Below, one piece after another: positions 11,628 to 22,200 of a DNA stretch of 64,000 nt. The notes beneath the pieces are model-generated. The model saw only the letters and a list, made by a program, of their open reading frames with translations. It had not been told where the DNA came from and made no database searches. This DNA is from Adiantum capillus-veneris (lineage: Eukaryota; Streptophyta; Polypodiopsida; Polypodiales; Pteridaceae). Location: the NCBI GenBank assembly GCA_014529385.2, contig CM043954.1, positions 6,031,306-6,095,305 on the forward strand, in the 5' to 3' direction. Position 1 is the stretch's first letter, and each line of letters opens with the position of its first letter. Made by a program: the position numbers and the translations under genes.

Positions 11628-12830
11628 CTAATCATACCGAGAATCAAAAATAGAACTTTGTACTTCAAATAATATTGCATCTGGTAAATCATCCTGAACT
11701 CCTATAGGTTCTTCTCCTGTCTCAACCCCACTTAAATAATCAGCTATGGCATGCTCTTTTCCAGGTGTATGCACAATCACAAAGTCAAACTCCTGTAACA
11801 GCAACATCCACCTTGCCAACCTTCCTGTAAGTAAAGGCTTCTTGATAAGATATAACAAAGCTTGGTGGTCAACATGAAAAATAACCCTATTTCATAGAAG
11901 ATAGTGCTTGAATTTAGTCATGGTATAAACCATTCCTAAGGCTTTTCTTTCAGTAACTGCATAGTTCCTTTCAACAGGAGTTAACACCCTGCTTGCATAA
12001 TAAACAGGTCGGAACCATCCTTTGATCTTTTCCTGCATCAAAACAACTCCAATAGCCACATCCGAGGCATCCACAAGAACATGGAATGGCAATATCCAAT
12101 CAGAAGGTTGCAAAATAGGAGCAACTGACAACATCTTCTTCATCATTTGGAATGATTTTTCTTGAGGTTCAGACCATACAAAAGCTACATGCTTTTTGGT
12201 CAAGTGAGTAAGAGGCATGCACACATTGGCCAAATATCTGATGTACCTGCTATGCCATTTGAGTTGACCCACAAACCTACTTAATTCTTTAACATTGATG
12301 GGTGCCTAAGCTAATTGAATCACCTCAATCTTTTTTGCATCTATGGACATCTCCTCCTGAGATACCACATGGCCTAACAAAACACCACTTCTGACAGCCA
12401 TTACACTTTTGTAAGGATTCAAAGAGAGTTTGAACATCCGACATCTTTCAAAGCACAACTTTAGATGATGAAGATGTAAATCCCTTTTACCAAACACTGA
12501 GAAGTCATCCACAAAAACTCGCATAAAATCCTACAGATAAGGCTCAAATGTTCTATAAACTATAAAATTAAATGATGGTGATCCATTCTTGAGACCAAAA
12601 TTCATAACTGTAGATGCAAAAGCTCCCTAATCTTTTATGAAGGCTGTTTTGTGCTGATCCTCCTTAGCCACTTTAATCTGATTATACCCTGAAAAACCAT
12701 CCAAAAAACTATACATTTCTTTCCCTGCTATTGCATCCAATATGGCATCACAAAAGGGCATTGGAAATGGATCAATGATAGTGGCTGCATTCAATTTTTT
12801 TGTAGTCAACACAAACTATGATTTTTCCAT
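11628..12830 (-). pseudogene. E2 reverse transcriptase and RNase H
   Basis: Pieces 12627-12812, 12306-12524, 11892-12272 and 11628-11858. They show the RT palm (FLDGFSGYNQI), the catalytic box FVDD at the start of the second piece (VFVDDFSVFGK), the LLGHVVS motif, the connection (FVGQLKWHSRYIRYL), and RNase H with LVDASDVAIGVVL. The last piece carries the end of RNase H (LARWMLLLQEFDF and HTPGKEHAIADYLS). Catalytic residues survive, but four stops or frameshifts split the protein. Confidence 0.92.
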
Positions 12831-12927
12831 TTGTCTTGGGTACCACACTAATTGGTGACAACCATGTAACTTCATGAATTGGTTTGATAAACCCAACTGC
12901 TAGCAATTTGTCAATCTCCTGCTTGAC

Positions 12928-13940
12928 CTATTGTGCAAAATTAGGATTCATCCTATATCTTTGCTGCACAATTGGAACTGCATCTTCTCTTAAATTAATA
13001 TGATGCTGATGCAACATTGGATCAATCCCTTTAACATCTGAGTAATCCCAAGAAAATAAATCCTTATATTCCAACAACAACTGCAACAAATCTTGTAGAA
13101 ATTCTCCATCCACATAAATACTGACATTGACCATTTTAGGATCATCCTCAGTTCCCAATTTCAATTCCTTTAATTCATCTTGTTGAACTCTTTTAGAACC
13201 ACCAAACCTTTTTTTATAGATCTTCTTCACCATGTCTCTGGCATCCTTTTCTTCCTGTTGAACAGCCTCTTTTGAACTAGAGGCTACACTCTGATCCATT
13301 AACCTGAGTATGTCGGATCCTGGAATTTCCTGAACCAAAACAGGTTCATCTCAACAATCTCTTCAGGTTCCCCTTTTTTTGGCAAGATACCTGCAGTTTC
13401 CACCTCAAAAACTGGAACAACATTCGGATTAGCCTCTTGCAAAAAGGCTTCCTCCTCCTCATCCTCCACTTCTGCAGCCAAATTAATAGATTGGGCAAAC
13501 AATGGCCTTTCGTTGCCAGGATTATGCTTTCTCCCCAACATAGGAATAGTGCTTACGTGTTTACCCTCGGTAAGAACCACCTGATTCTCACCCCAATCTT
13601 GTTTTACCTTGGCTAACCTGAACCAAGGCCTTCCCAACAACATTTCATAAGAAGCATCTCCTTCCTTCATCCTTAGTACTACAAAATTGACTTGAAATTG
13701 CATACTTGCAATCTGAATGGAAGATTTCCTCAAATCAGATTTGGAAGAAGAAATTGTACTTGAACCAAAACTAGATTCAGAATCCTTGCTTCCTCTTTTG
13801 CTAGACTTGGTCATGCCAAGCCTTTTCTCGACCTTGGATGCAGCATGTACCAAGTTATTGAAACCACCTGCAATATCAATACTGGCCACAATATTCTTAA
13901 TACCACTCCTTAAACCTTTCAGAAAATAGCCAACTAACAT
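12928..13940 (-). pseudogene. E2 gag C-terminus fused to protease C-terminus
   Basis: Piece 13299-13940 runs without interruption from late Gag (FLKGLRSGIKN, then a Ser-rich stretch) into the C-terminal half of the protease (YEMLLGRPWFRLAKVKQDW). The CCHC knuckle and the catalytic DSG/DTG part of protease that should lie between are absent, so an in-frame deletion has occurred near 13730. Piece 12928-13338 is the acidic linker between protease and RT and ends with the MLHQHHINLREDA stretch that precedes RT in this branch. Confidence 0.85.
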
Positions 13941-15834
13941 CTCAATAGTGGGTCTTTCATTACCCTATAATCTTTCAACAAAAATCCTGAATTTTTGAGC
14001 AAAATCCTCTACAAGCATGGTACTGATAGCCATTTTTCGGCTCTCCATAATTTCCATAGTAAGTTACTCCACCCTACCAAATCACCCAAACGCTATGGCT
14101 ATCCCTACCATTTCACTGTACATAGGCGTGTGTGAGTTAGGGGGCTTTTCCCATATCTTCTTAAAAAACCCTCAACTAGCTAGTCACTGGGCTAGTGAGC
14201 CAAAAAAATAAAAAAATAAAAAATAAAAAAATAAAAGTATATTATGGCCTCTTTGTGTGTAAATATTTCATTGTATATATGGCCTAAATATAGGGATTTT
14301 TAATAATTATTTTGGTATTTTATTTAAATATTTCTACTTAGGTGTGTGTTTTATTAAACTTATGTACACCTTCTTTCATCCTCTTACACCATAATTATAT
14401 TTTTTGCCAATATGTACATACTCTAACCTCATATTTTTCCTTTATACAAATCACTCCCACATTTTCACCCTCACCCTCGTGAAAACAAAAAATTGATTTC
14501 TACTCATTGGTTACGTTTATTATATTATTTACTTGCATACCTTTTTCTCTTTCACCCAAAATAATTCAAGGAGGGACCATATCATATGATTCCAATATCT
14601 TTCCATATCCATAACTCCTCCATATTTTTATTATTATTTTTATTCATTATTCTAACACCATGTGCTCATTGAGCTAAAGTCCATGAATAGTCCATACACT
14701 AGTCCCACCATGTATATATTTCTTTATTCACCAATAATCCTCCTCCATGCATGGTTCAAGGGCAACTTGGATGCTTTGTATTATAATATGACAAAGGAGG
14801 GGCTCACTCTTGGATGCATTGTACAAATTCAACAAAGGAGGGGGCCACTAAAAGACTTTTGCAGGCATAAAAACAGGCTTTTTTGTGAGAATTTTGGCAC
14901 CTATCTCCACTCTGAATTTGGAGTGGTGGTCAAAAGAGAAAATGTAGCCCACGCTCTGAATAATTACCTCAAGTTTTTTCATGATTTTTGGAGCTACCAG
15001 CGGTGAGCTATGATTTTTTGAGTGGACCCTAGTCTGCCAAACTTTTCTCACAAGTAGCCCTTAGTCTTCTCTCACCCTTCCACACACCTACTCACTCTTA
15101 CACATCCCTCCCTCTCCTTCCCTCACTCAAACCTGAAATTTCCATGGCTTCTCCCACCCTCTTCACCATTACCCTTCTCTCTCATCCCTATAGTTCTTTA
15201 ATGAACCTCTACATACATACACCCTCTCCATGTCTCTCTCTATTGCTTCTATGTTACAATTTCATTTACCTCTCCTAAAAATATATAAAATTCAGCATCT
15301 TAACCATGATAACTTCTGCAAATTGAGGATTTTTCATCAACAAATCCTCTTTTCATCGTGGTGGTCAACCGTGGCGGCGGTGTAAAGAAGCGAAGAAGAA
15401 GAAGAAGACCAGCGGTCATTTTTTCCACAATCTACACAAGGGTGAGTTCAAGCTTCTTCAAAGCTTCACCATCTCAATGATTCTCTTTTAATTCACCCCT
15501 CTTCCTTTATCAAATAAACTCATCCTACCCATTGTAAATGTATCACTAACAATTCTAGTGATTATTACCACTAACAACTAACTTCTCTTGTAAAAATGCA
15601 CCCACACTATCAACATATGGAGTAGGCAACCGCACAAGTAAACCAAATTCACTCACTCCCATGGAAGTTTCTCTCCTTTCACCACATCAATAATTCTCTT
15701 ACTTGAGCCCACATCCATGTGACTCAAGAGAAAAGAGAGACCCCATTCTCATTTGAAATTCATAAAAATTCATAATCCTTGATCTTTTCTAATAAAATTG
15801 ATTAGGCTTAATCCTAATCAAGGCTTCTAAAACC

Positions 15835-15843
15835 TATAAATAG
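15835..15843 (+). promoter_or_regulatory. TATA-like box in the 2.6-kb insertion
   Basis: TATAAATAG in a setting typical of plant core promoters or LTR U3 ends. A short inverted repeat GATTAGG/CCTAATC lies about 20 bp upstream. No ORF follows closely, which suits an LTR promoter. Confidence 0.45.
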
Positions 15844-16337
15844 AACCCATTCCTCCTTGTAAAACATCACTATACCATTGCACACTAGATTGAGCGTACC
15901 ACACGCCAGTTCTATCTTGGTTGTAAAGAGAGAGTAAGCTTTCTATACACCATCACCTTGGTGCATAGAAAAGCTTGAGCTAGTTTGAGTGAGTGCGAGT
16001 AGAAGATATTCTTCCTACCATTGTTGTATCTACCCCAACATCAATGAATTGGTAGTTTTGGGTGCAATTCATGTCCAAAGGCTCACGCTTCTCCTCCAAT
16101 TTGGCTTGGCAAACTCATTCAGCTTCATAAGGTGACTTGTTTCATTGAAGGTTGTTGTTTTGTTGCTTGTGATTCATTGGCTATTGTTTGGCTACCATTG
16201 TAAGAGGGTGGATGGTGAGAGGGCTCCCATAACCCTAAGACAATGTGCTAGTGATGCTATAACTAAATCTTGTCACTTGATTCCGCAAGCTCTAAGTTCC
16301 TTTTGTGCAAAATATAAAGTTGAAGCTAAGTTGTACA

Positions 16338-16339
<2 letters not shown>

Positions 16340-16382
<43 letters not shown>
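16340..16382. repeat. (CT)n microsatellite
   Basis: About 43 bp of uninterrupted TC repeats within the unclassified insertion. Confidence 0.97.
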
Positions 16383-16385
<3 letters not shown>

Positions 16386-16648
16386 TTTTAGTGTGTGAGA
16401 GTGTTCCATTGGTGTTAGGGTTAGTGTAAATTCCTTGCTTGTTTGTGGGTTGCTCTAACGATTCTCCTCTTTTGCGTCCTAGTTCGCTCTTAAACTAAGT
16501 GGTGCCCCTTGTGTAGTTGGGATTTGGCTGTGGGTTTGTTGTTTTGGTTTGTGTTGTGTTGTGCCCCAGCCCCATTGAGCAGCACGGGAGCCTTGAAGGG
16601 TGTCTAGAGGTTGCTCTTCTTGTTGCCCGCCCTGGACCGCCTTAGTAC

Positions 16649-17265
16649 CTTGTTCGATACGATGCAGCTTTCTAGAAATGTCTGTAGGAGTTTTCTCCTT
16701 TCTGAATCTTTGTAAAAAAGATTCTCTAAATGCATTGTAAGTAGCAAAGTGAGCCATACCATATTGGCTAAACCAACTCATGGACTTTCCTTCCAATGTA
16801 GCTGCAAATTGATGTAATTTGATAGGATCCGTGTACATCACCTGATATCCACTAGCTTGCCATCTCGTTTCAAATAGCACCACATGACAATCTGCATCTT
16901 CCTTAGACTTTCCCTGAATTTTGCTGATTTAATCTACGGATTAGGAGGTGGCTTGGCCATGGGGATAGGTTTGGGATTCTTGTAGGTCTTTGCCTTTTAG
17001 AAACCCTCAATAGATCAAGGTGGAGTCGTCTTCTACTTCTCGAAGGTCCTCTTGTCAAGAGTAACACCCCAACAAATTGCCTCACTGCCCTTCCCTCTGC
17101 TGCACCAGAACTCTTCGCACCAGAATTTAATAGTGGTTTTTCAGGTGGTGAATCAATTCCATCATCATCAGGAACAACATCATAATAAAATGGATCTATG
17201 TTGCCTGCTTTGGCTTGAGCCCTTGTATAATATACGCGAGAGATTCGCCTACCCCTCTCGGACAT
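16649..17265 (-). pseudogene. E2 gag N-terminal part
   Basis: The start is the ATG at 17263-17265 (MSERGRRISRVYYTRAQAK), followed by an acidic Pro-rich stretch. The frame shifts near 17050 and resumes around 16883 with a gypsy Gag capsid segment (FAATLEGKSMSWFSQYG, FLQRFRKEKT, LHRIEQ). At 16649 it runs into the 2.6-kb insertion; the same protein continues at 14018 (VEDFAQKFRI). The ATG lies only about 20 bp from the LTR homology, leaving no room for a normal leader or primer site. Confidence 0.85.
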
Positions 17266-17280
17266 GCATCATCCCAGAAA

Positions 17281-17709
17281 AAACACAGAGAAAACTAACT
17301 AAAGTACTACCCTTAACCTCACATACTCAAGATTTCATTTAGATACAACAAACTAATACCCAGAAGAGATATGATAGGGCAAGAATGTAACTCAGAACAG
17401 AACTCAAATTCACGCTATTGATCCATAAAAAAACTACAAACTCAACTTATTGCAGTCGTATCCATACAAGCGTAGAGTAAGCTTATAAGCTTGCTCCACC
17501 TGAATGTGGTTATAACAACCTCAATCTTGGAATACAACTAATTGTTAAATATCCGATTCACCACAGTCCCAACTGACCATAATCTGACTTACTACAATCA
17601 GATTGACCAACAAATTACATCAGATTGACCAATCAACAAAGTATTTCTGATTGACCAACAAAGTACATCAGATTGACCAATTAACTACATCCTAGTGTGC
17701 CTGTCAACA
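17281..17709 (-). repeat. 5' LTR of E2
   Basis: About 430 bp, matching 6931-7336. Its right end is clear (CTGTCAACA, then target duplication GTGTT). The left, inner end is uncertain because homology to the other LTR fades before the expected terminus and no primer site can be identified next to it. A GATTGACCAA motif is repeated more often here than in the other LTR. Confidence 0.85.
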
Positions 17710-17714
17710 GTGTT

Positions 17715-18160
17715 GCCAAAGTTTTCTGTGATGCATGGATCCACATTGGAGCACCCAAAATTTTGTGACCTTCTTATATATATTCCATCAATTCTTGCAA
17801 GCGCTCATTGACCTTCATACATATCCTTCATTTTTTCTCACTAACCTAAAAAAAGGCGATATCTACATCAATCTTAAGTTTGAACTACCAGTTTGCAGCT
17901 TCTATTTTCCATTTCTAGCTACAAACCTCTTTTTGTGGAGATTACCTCCAAGTTTTCACACCTCCATCTATTACAATTATAACTACTAGAGACTTTTGAG
18001 GCTTGAATAGTTTGGTATTGTTTAAATTTTCTTATCACGAAAGTTCAAGAGACTCTCAAAATAAATGGGCTTGAAGAAAACATGGATCTTCATTTGTTAG
18101 CACACAACATGGAAAGTAGTATTTACTAAGCATGCTAATACAAAGATAAGGCTTTCTCTA
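17715..18160. other. Intergenic, no gene seen
   Basis: AT-rich sequence directly right of the E2 target duplication. The small open frames have no recognisable domain. Confidence 0.4.
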
Positions 18161-18164
18161 GAGT

Positions 18165-18275
18165 CATGGGAAAATATACAAGCTCGGGGGGTGATCTCCT
18201 AGCGAGGAAAAAAGGCGCCCCGACGGTCTTGTGTGTGTTCCACACATCACTATCATAATATAGTAATGGGTAATG
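18165..18275 (-). repeat. Diverged fragment of an E1-family LTR
   Basis: Resembles the right part of the E1 LTR: a CATGGG...TATACAA stretch, then CTCCTAG, GCCCCGACGGTC, GTGTGTTC and ACACATCACTA in the same order and spacing, followed by GGTAATGAATAC where E1 has GGTAACAAATAC. Many small indels indicate an old copy. Confidence 0.5.
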
Positions 18276-18360
18276 AATACAAGGCTGAAATTGGAATAAA
18301 AGTGGACCATTGAATGAGTCTATCATGAGTCAAAGGGTGAGACGTTAAATACTTCATGCT

Positions 18361-18680
18361 TTACTCATCAGTTTTAATAATGAATTTGATACCCATCACA
18401 TGCTTCTCTTTCAATTTGCCAACATCAGCATTCAATTCTTTGTCATACATATTGTTTTTAGAGTCAAAAACTTTAAAATTACAATTTTGAAATTCAAGCG
18501 GATGATTATCTTGCATGAGAATTGCACCGATATCTTTTTCCACTTGCATTGGTAATAAGGACAAGAAAGAATAGTTTTGTGAAATTAGGCAATTGTAAAA
18601 GCGGTGCATTAGTCAAAGCATTTTTTAGTGCAATGAAAAAACTTCTTATAAATCAATCCAAATGTACATATTATTTTTAT
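18361..18680 (-). pseudogene. Fragment of gypsy RT connection and RNase H
   Basis: On the minus strand 18361-18609 reads DIGAILMQDNHPLEF, then a YDKELNA stretch and KFIIKTDE, matching the usual gypsy RNase H pattern GxGAVLMQ...YEKEL...F.IKTDH. Just upstream another frame reads ALTNAPLLQLPNFTKLF, the connection between RT and RNase H. It is an isolated, frameshifted remnant not linked to the LTRs nearby. Confidence 0.75.
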
Positions 18681-19265
18681 TCAACAAGAGAGTCAAATAA
18701 TGAGCTTTGTATGCAAATTTACAAAAAAACTTCTAGTAATGCCTATAAAGACCTAAAAACAAACATACTTCATGAAAATTTTTAGGCCTTGAAAGTTGAC
18801 CATGAATTAAATGCTTCTATCATCTTTGGATCTGCATCCTTGTCAACTTCAAATAGCACTACAAAGAGCTTGCCCTGGCCTTTTTTCATTTTTACACTTA
18901 TTGAAGCTTTGGCCTTGATCAAGAGCCCCTTCACCCCAATTTAAAATCCCAATCTCCTCCTTGACATGCTATGAAGCTACAAAGTTCTCGAGTTCTAAAT
19001 TTTTTGATTTAACTTCGATGATGACCACTTTTATGGTTCAACTTCGATAAATTCAATAATTCTCTAGGTTCGCTTTTTAAACAAGCACCACAAGAAGGAA
19101 GAAAGAAAATTATACATGTAGTTTTTACAATGAGTCTTGAAGGATCATGCTCAACAGAGTCCGAGAACATTTTCATGCAAGATTTGCACCGTCTCTGAAG
19201 CTAGACATGAAGGAGAGATCGATTTAATTACAACTGATTCAAAGTGGTGAATACATGATTTTTTT

Positions 19266-19531
19266 TGCCTGCACCTTGCCGCACGTTTAGAAGGCTGGGA
19301 ACTTGCCTGTGCACTGTGTGCGAGCCTTGAAGGCTGCAAGCACACAACTAGACAGTCCTAACAAGCTCAAAGAAACAAAGGTGTGTCACTCACCACTCAA
19401 TGCTTCCGTCGTGAAAGATCCTGTGCTGTGAAGAGAAGGAGCCGCCACCTCGCCGTGCTCAACCGCCTTGCCATCGCCGTAATGTTCAATCACTCTCTCT
19501 CTCTCTCTCTCTCAAGCACGCGCGCACGCGT

Positions 19532-19611
<80 letters not shown>

Positions 19612-19904
19612 GTGAGCACACAAAGGATAAGGAGACATAGATGGAGCAAGAGCACTTCTTAGCTTACACCTCAAAGAATGAGAATTTTTAGGTCAAATGG
19701 ACCTTTTATAAGAGTTTGACCCATTGACACATGGACGCCCATAGTGGCCGATCGTTGTAAAATTACCATAAAAATAAGATAAGTCGTGCGTCTCTCATCG
19801 GTGATCACCTACACACCTATTGGACCGACAAGCCCGGCTTATGACTCAATCAAATAAATAATATGCGTCCGTCGAAGGTGATAGGGTGTCTGTGAGGGTT
19901 AACA
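19266..19904 (-). repeat. 3' LTR of E3 with CA microsatellite
   Basis: Matches 33407-33966 plus 41386-41448. The plus-strand right end is GGTTAACA. It contains a CT tract (about 19493-19513) and about 79 bp of CA repeats (19531-19609). Confidence 0.9.
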
Positions 19905-20224
19905 TGCCCCCCTTCCTGATGTAGATTCCGTCCTCAAAAGCCATTGAGATGAAGCCCGTTTGTCGAGGTGGAAAAGAATCCGAGCCTTCTTCAATCACTA
20001 CAAAATCAACCAAAATTGGCACAATAATTGCATTCTCATATACAATTAAAAAGCATATGCAGTTGTAGGCACACAAATTGATTGGTAATAGAATATTAAA
20101 CAATTTTGTCAGTAGTAAACATTAAACTGTAATATAATCAAACGCATAAGTAGTTGTAAAGGTCAAAAACTAAACAAGTCTGGGATCGCTAATTTAATGG
20201 TCGAAAGGCACTAGAGGTCAACTA

Positions 20225-20839
20225 TTAATACCATGGGCAAGCTTATCAATTTTCCCTGGTCAATTAAACAGTTTAATCGTGAGAGCCAAGTATTTCATGT
20301 CCGCGGGCTGACTAGAGGATATACCTAAAAGACTTTGTAGTTAAGCTACAATAAAAGTAATTGCTCATGAAATCATCAACTGACTCATTTCCTTTTCTTT
20401 GACCCCCAAAGTCTTTTCACATTGATTCAATTTTGATGCGTGTGCTTATTTTGTATTCCTTGGGTTTTTTGCTTTTTGAGGAAAAGCACCCACACTGGGA
20501 ATCTCTGGGCTATGATACCATAGGCAATACATGTGAGTGAAATACCAAATCAAGCTGGGATTTCTCTTCCAGCTTAAGATTTTACATTGTGGCACTTTTG
20601 ATTTTTTTTGTTTGTTCGGTTTTAGCATTTTAATTTTGTAACTTTGGGGGGTCATATAACACTGCTACCCTCCCCAGGCTCATCACACTAGTCAACTCCT
20701 TCTATAATACTCAAGCTAAAGGTCAATAGGGACTAAGCCCACTAGAAAGCCCTAGTACATTGCACACAATGCTGCCTAAATCAGATTAAGAACCTAAAGT
20801 AACCATTGATTATTAGGAAGGCATTGCCCATGGTATTAA
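20225..20839. repeat. 16-bp perfect inverted repeat bounding 583 bp
   Basis: TTAATACCATGGGCAA at 20225-20240 is the exact reverse complement of 20824-20839. A third, slightly altered copy (ATACCATAGGCAA) lies between them at 20515-20527. The unit lies between E3 integrase and its 3' LTR. It could be a small inverted-repeat element or a diverged primer-site remnant, since the motif contains GGTAT. No target duplication is clear. Confidence 0.6.
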
Positions 20840-20860
20840 AATCTGTAACGCCTAACTTGG

Positions 20861-21112
20861 TCAAACTAACTTAGTGAGAACAACCCGCATGACCTTTGTT
20901 TTAGATTCATTCACAATCAGCCCACTACGCAAGCAAAAGTTCTCAAGGACAACCATAGCACTCTCAGATAGAGACAACTTTCCCAATTGACACCACACTC
21001 CATATGACAACAGATTATATTTAGCACCCGTGTCTAATAAGGCGTTATATAGCACTTTCCCATAGGCGCTATTTAGTTCAATAGGATATCGTAGAGGTGT
21101 GTCATAGTCCAA
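20861..21112 (-). pseudogene. Orphan protease-like fragment after E3 integrase
   Basis: An 83-codon frame with a retropepsin-like site (ALLDTGAKYNLLSYGVW), although E3 already has a protease elsewhere. Its last third (FCLRSGLIVNESKTKVM) resembles the stretch after the catalytic box in non-LTR (LINE) reverse transcriptases. It probably records a rearrangement that joined unrelated element pieces at the end of E3 pol. The LINE resemblance is a judgement by eye. Confidence 0.5.
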
Positions 21113-21207
21113 CCAATCATACTCTATTTCAATGTGGAATGCATGTGTAACTCCAAGGTTGGCCTCTCGTTGGCGTCTTATGCGTTGTTGTTGCTCCTTA
21201 AGCTAAG

Positions 21208-22200
21208 CTACGCGCAGACTAGGAATTGCAAATTCCCATGCATAACTGCTTCTTGGCCATATACCATTTTGAATGGTGTACAATTAATAGCCACTTTGTA
21301 AGAAGTACGATAAACCCATAGAGCTGATGTCAACTTCAAATCCCAATCCGTGCGATGAGCTTCCACTGTTTTGGTCAAGATAGAAATTAAGGTCTTGTTA
21401 GTGCTCTCAGCTTGGCCATTTTTTTGTGGGTAATATGGTGTAGATTTATGGTGAGCTATCATGAAGTTGGTTGTGAGTTTCTTTATCACTCCATTTATAC
21501 AATGAGTACATTGTCACTCACAATTTCAAAGAGACAACCAAATCTTGTAATAACGTTCTCAAAGAGAAACTTGGCAATTGACCTTGCATCAGCCTTGCAT
21601 GTCGCCCTGGCTTCCGTCCACTTTGTCACATAGTTAGTGGCCACAGTAATATATCGAGATTGAGTGTTTATGAACTGCGAGACTAATTGGGCCTACAAAG
21701 TCTAACCCATTTTTCAAATTGTTGAGTCACCTTGATAGGATGCAAGGGCATCTTATCCTTCTGTTGTGTGATCTTGTAACATTGGCATTCATCACACCCT
21801 TTGGCAAAAATTGATGCATCTTTGAATAAGGTAGGCCACCAATAGCCTGATTGCAACACCTTTCTAGCAGTTAGTTCCCCTGAGAAATGTCCTCTAGTGA
21901 TACCGATGTGGGCTTCTTGCAGTATGTATAAATACTCATCCTCATGAGCACAACGTCTAATAATATTGGCCTTCCCTAGCTTGTAGAGAGTTCCTGCAAT
22001 TAGAGAATCAGGTTCACATTCTTTTAATAGTTTTTGAGCTATATGCTTACGAAGCTCCTTGGGTGGAAAACCATGGAGTAGAAATTCCACAATATTCTCA
22101 CTCCATTCACGCATGGCCTTGACTAGGAATAGGGAAGTATCGGGCAATTCATCGTCGAATCTAGTAGTGGCTTCACCATTGGGTATGCGAGACAAATGAT
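21208..22200 (-). pseudogene. E3 integrase
   Basis: The HHCC domain is in the long frame 21683-22558 (EAHIGITRGHF ... GCDECQCYK). The frame breaks right after the conserved FEKW that precedes the first catalytic Asp. The core continues in another frame (VATNYVTKWTEAR, FGCLFEIVSDN). Piece 21208-21489 has PYYPQKNGQAESTNK with the catalytic Glu, then VYRTSYKVAINCTPF. The C-terminus runs into the orphan protease-like piece at 21112. Confidence 0.9.

Larger units (their letters stand above)
14024..16643 (+). mobile_element. Unclassified 2.6-kb insertion in E2 gag
   Basis: The Gag frame of E2 is interrupted exactly here. The left side ends GGTAC (14019-14023) and the right side resumes with AGTAC (16644-16648), a 5-bp duplication with one mismatch. 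The insert begins TGATAGCC and ends GACCGCCTT, so the TG...CA rule is met at one end only. No terminal inverted repeats and no protein domain are seen. It holds an AT-rich left half, a TATA-like box at 15835 and a CT microsatellite at 16340. Orientation is taken from the TATA box. A solo LTR or a non-autonomous element are both possible. Confidence 0.65.
6931..17709 (-). mobile_element. E2: Ty3/gypsy retrotransposon with an extra ORF
   Basis: Two LTRs (6931-7336 and about 17281-17709) start TGTTGACAGG on the minus strand. The insertion is flanked by a perfect 5-bp target duplication, GTGTT, at 6926-6930 and 17710-17714. Order on the minus strand is gag, protease remnant, RT, RNase H, integrase, extra ORF, which is gypsy order. 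Without the 2.6-kb insertion at 14024-16643 it is about 8.15 kb. The RT and integrase resemble the Athila/Tat (non-chromodomain) branch, since no chromodomain is seen after integrase. It is defective through several stops and an internal gag-protease deletion. Confidence 0.93.

Noticed and set aside
14024-16643. DNA transposon with terminal inverted repeats
   Set aside because: The two ends show no inverted similarity and no transposase is seen.
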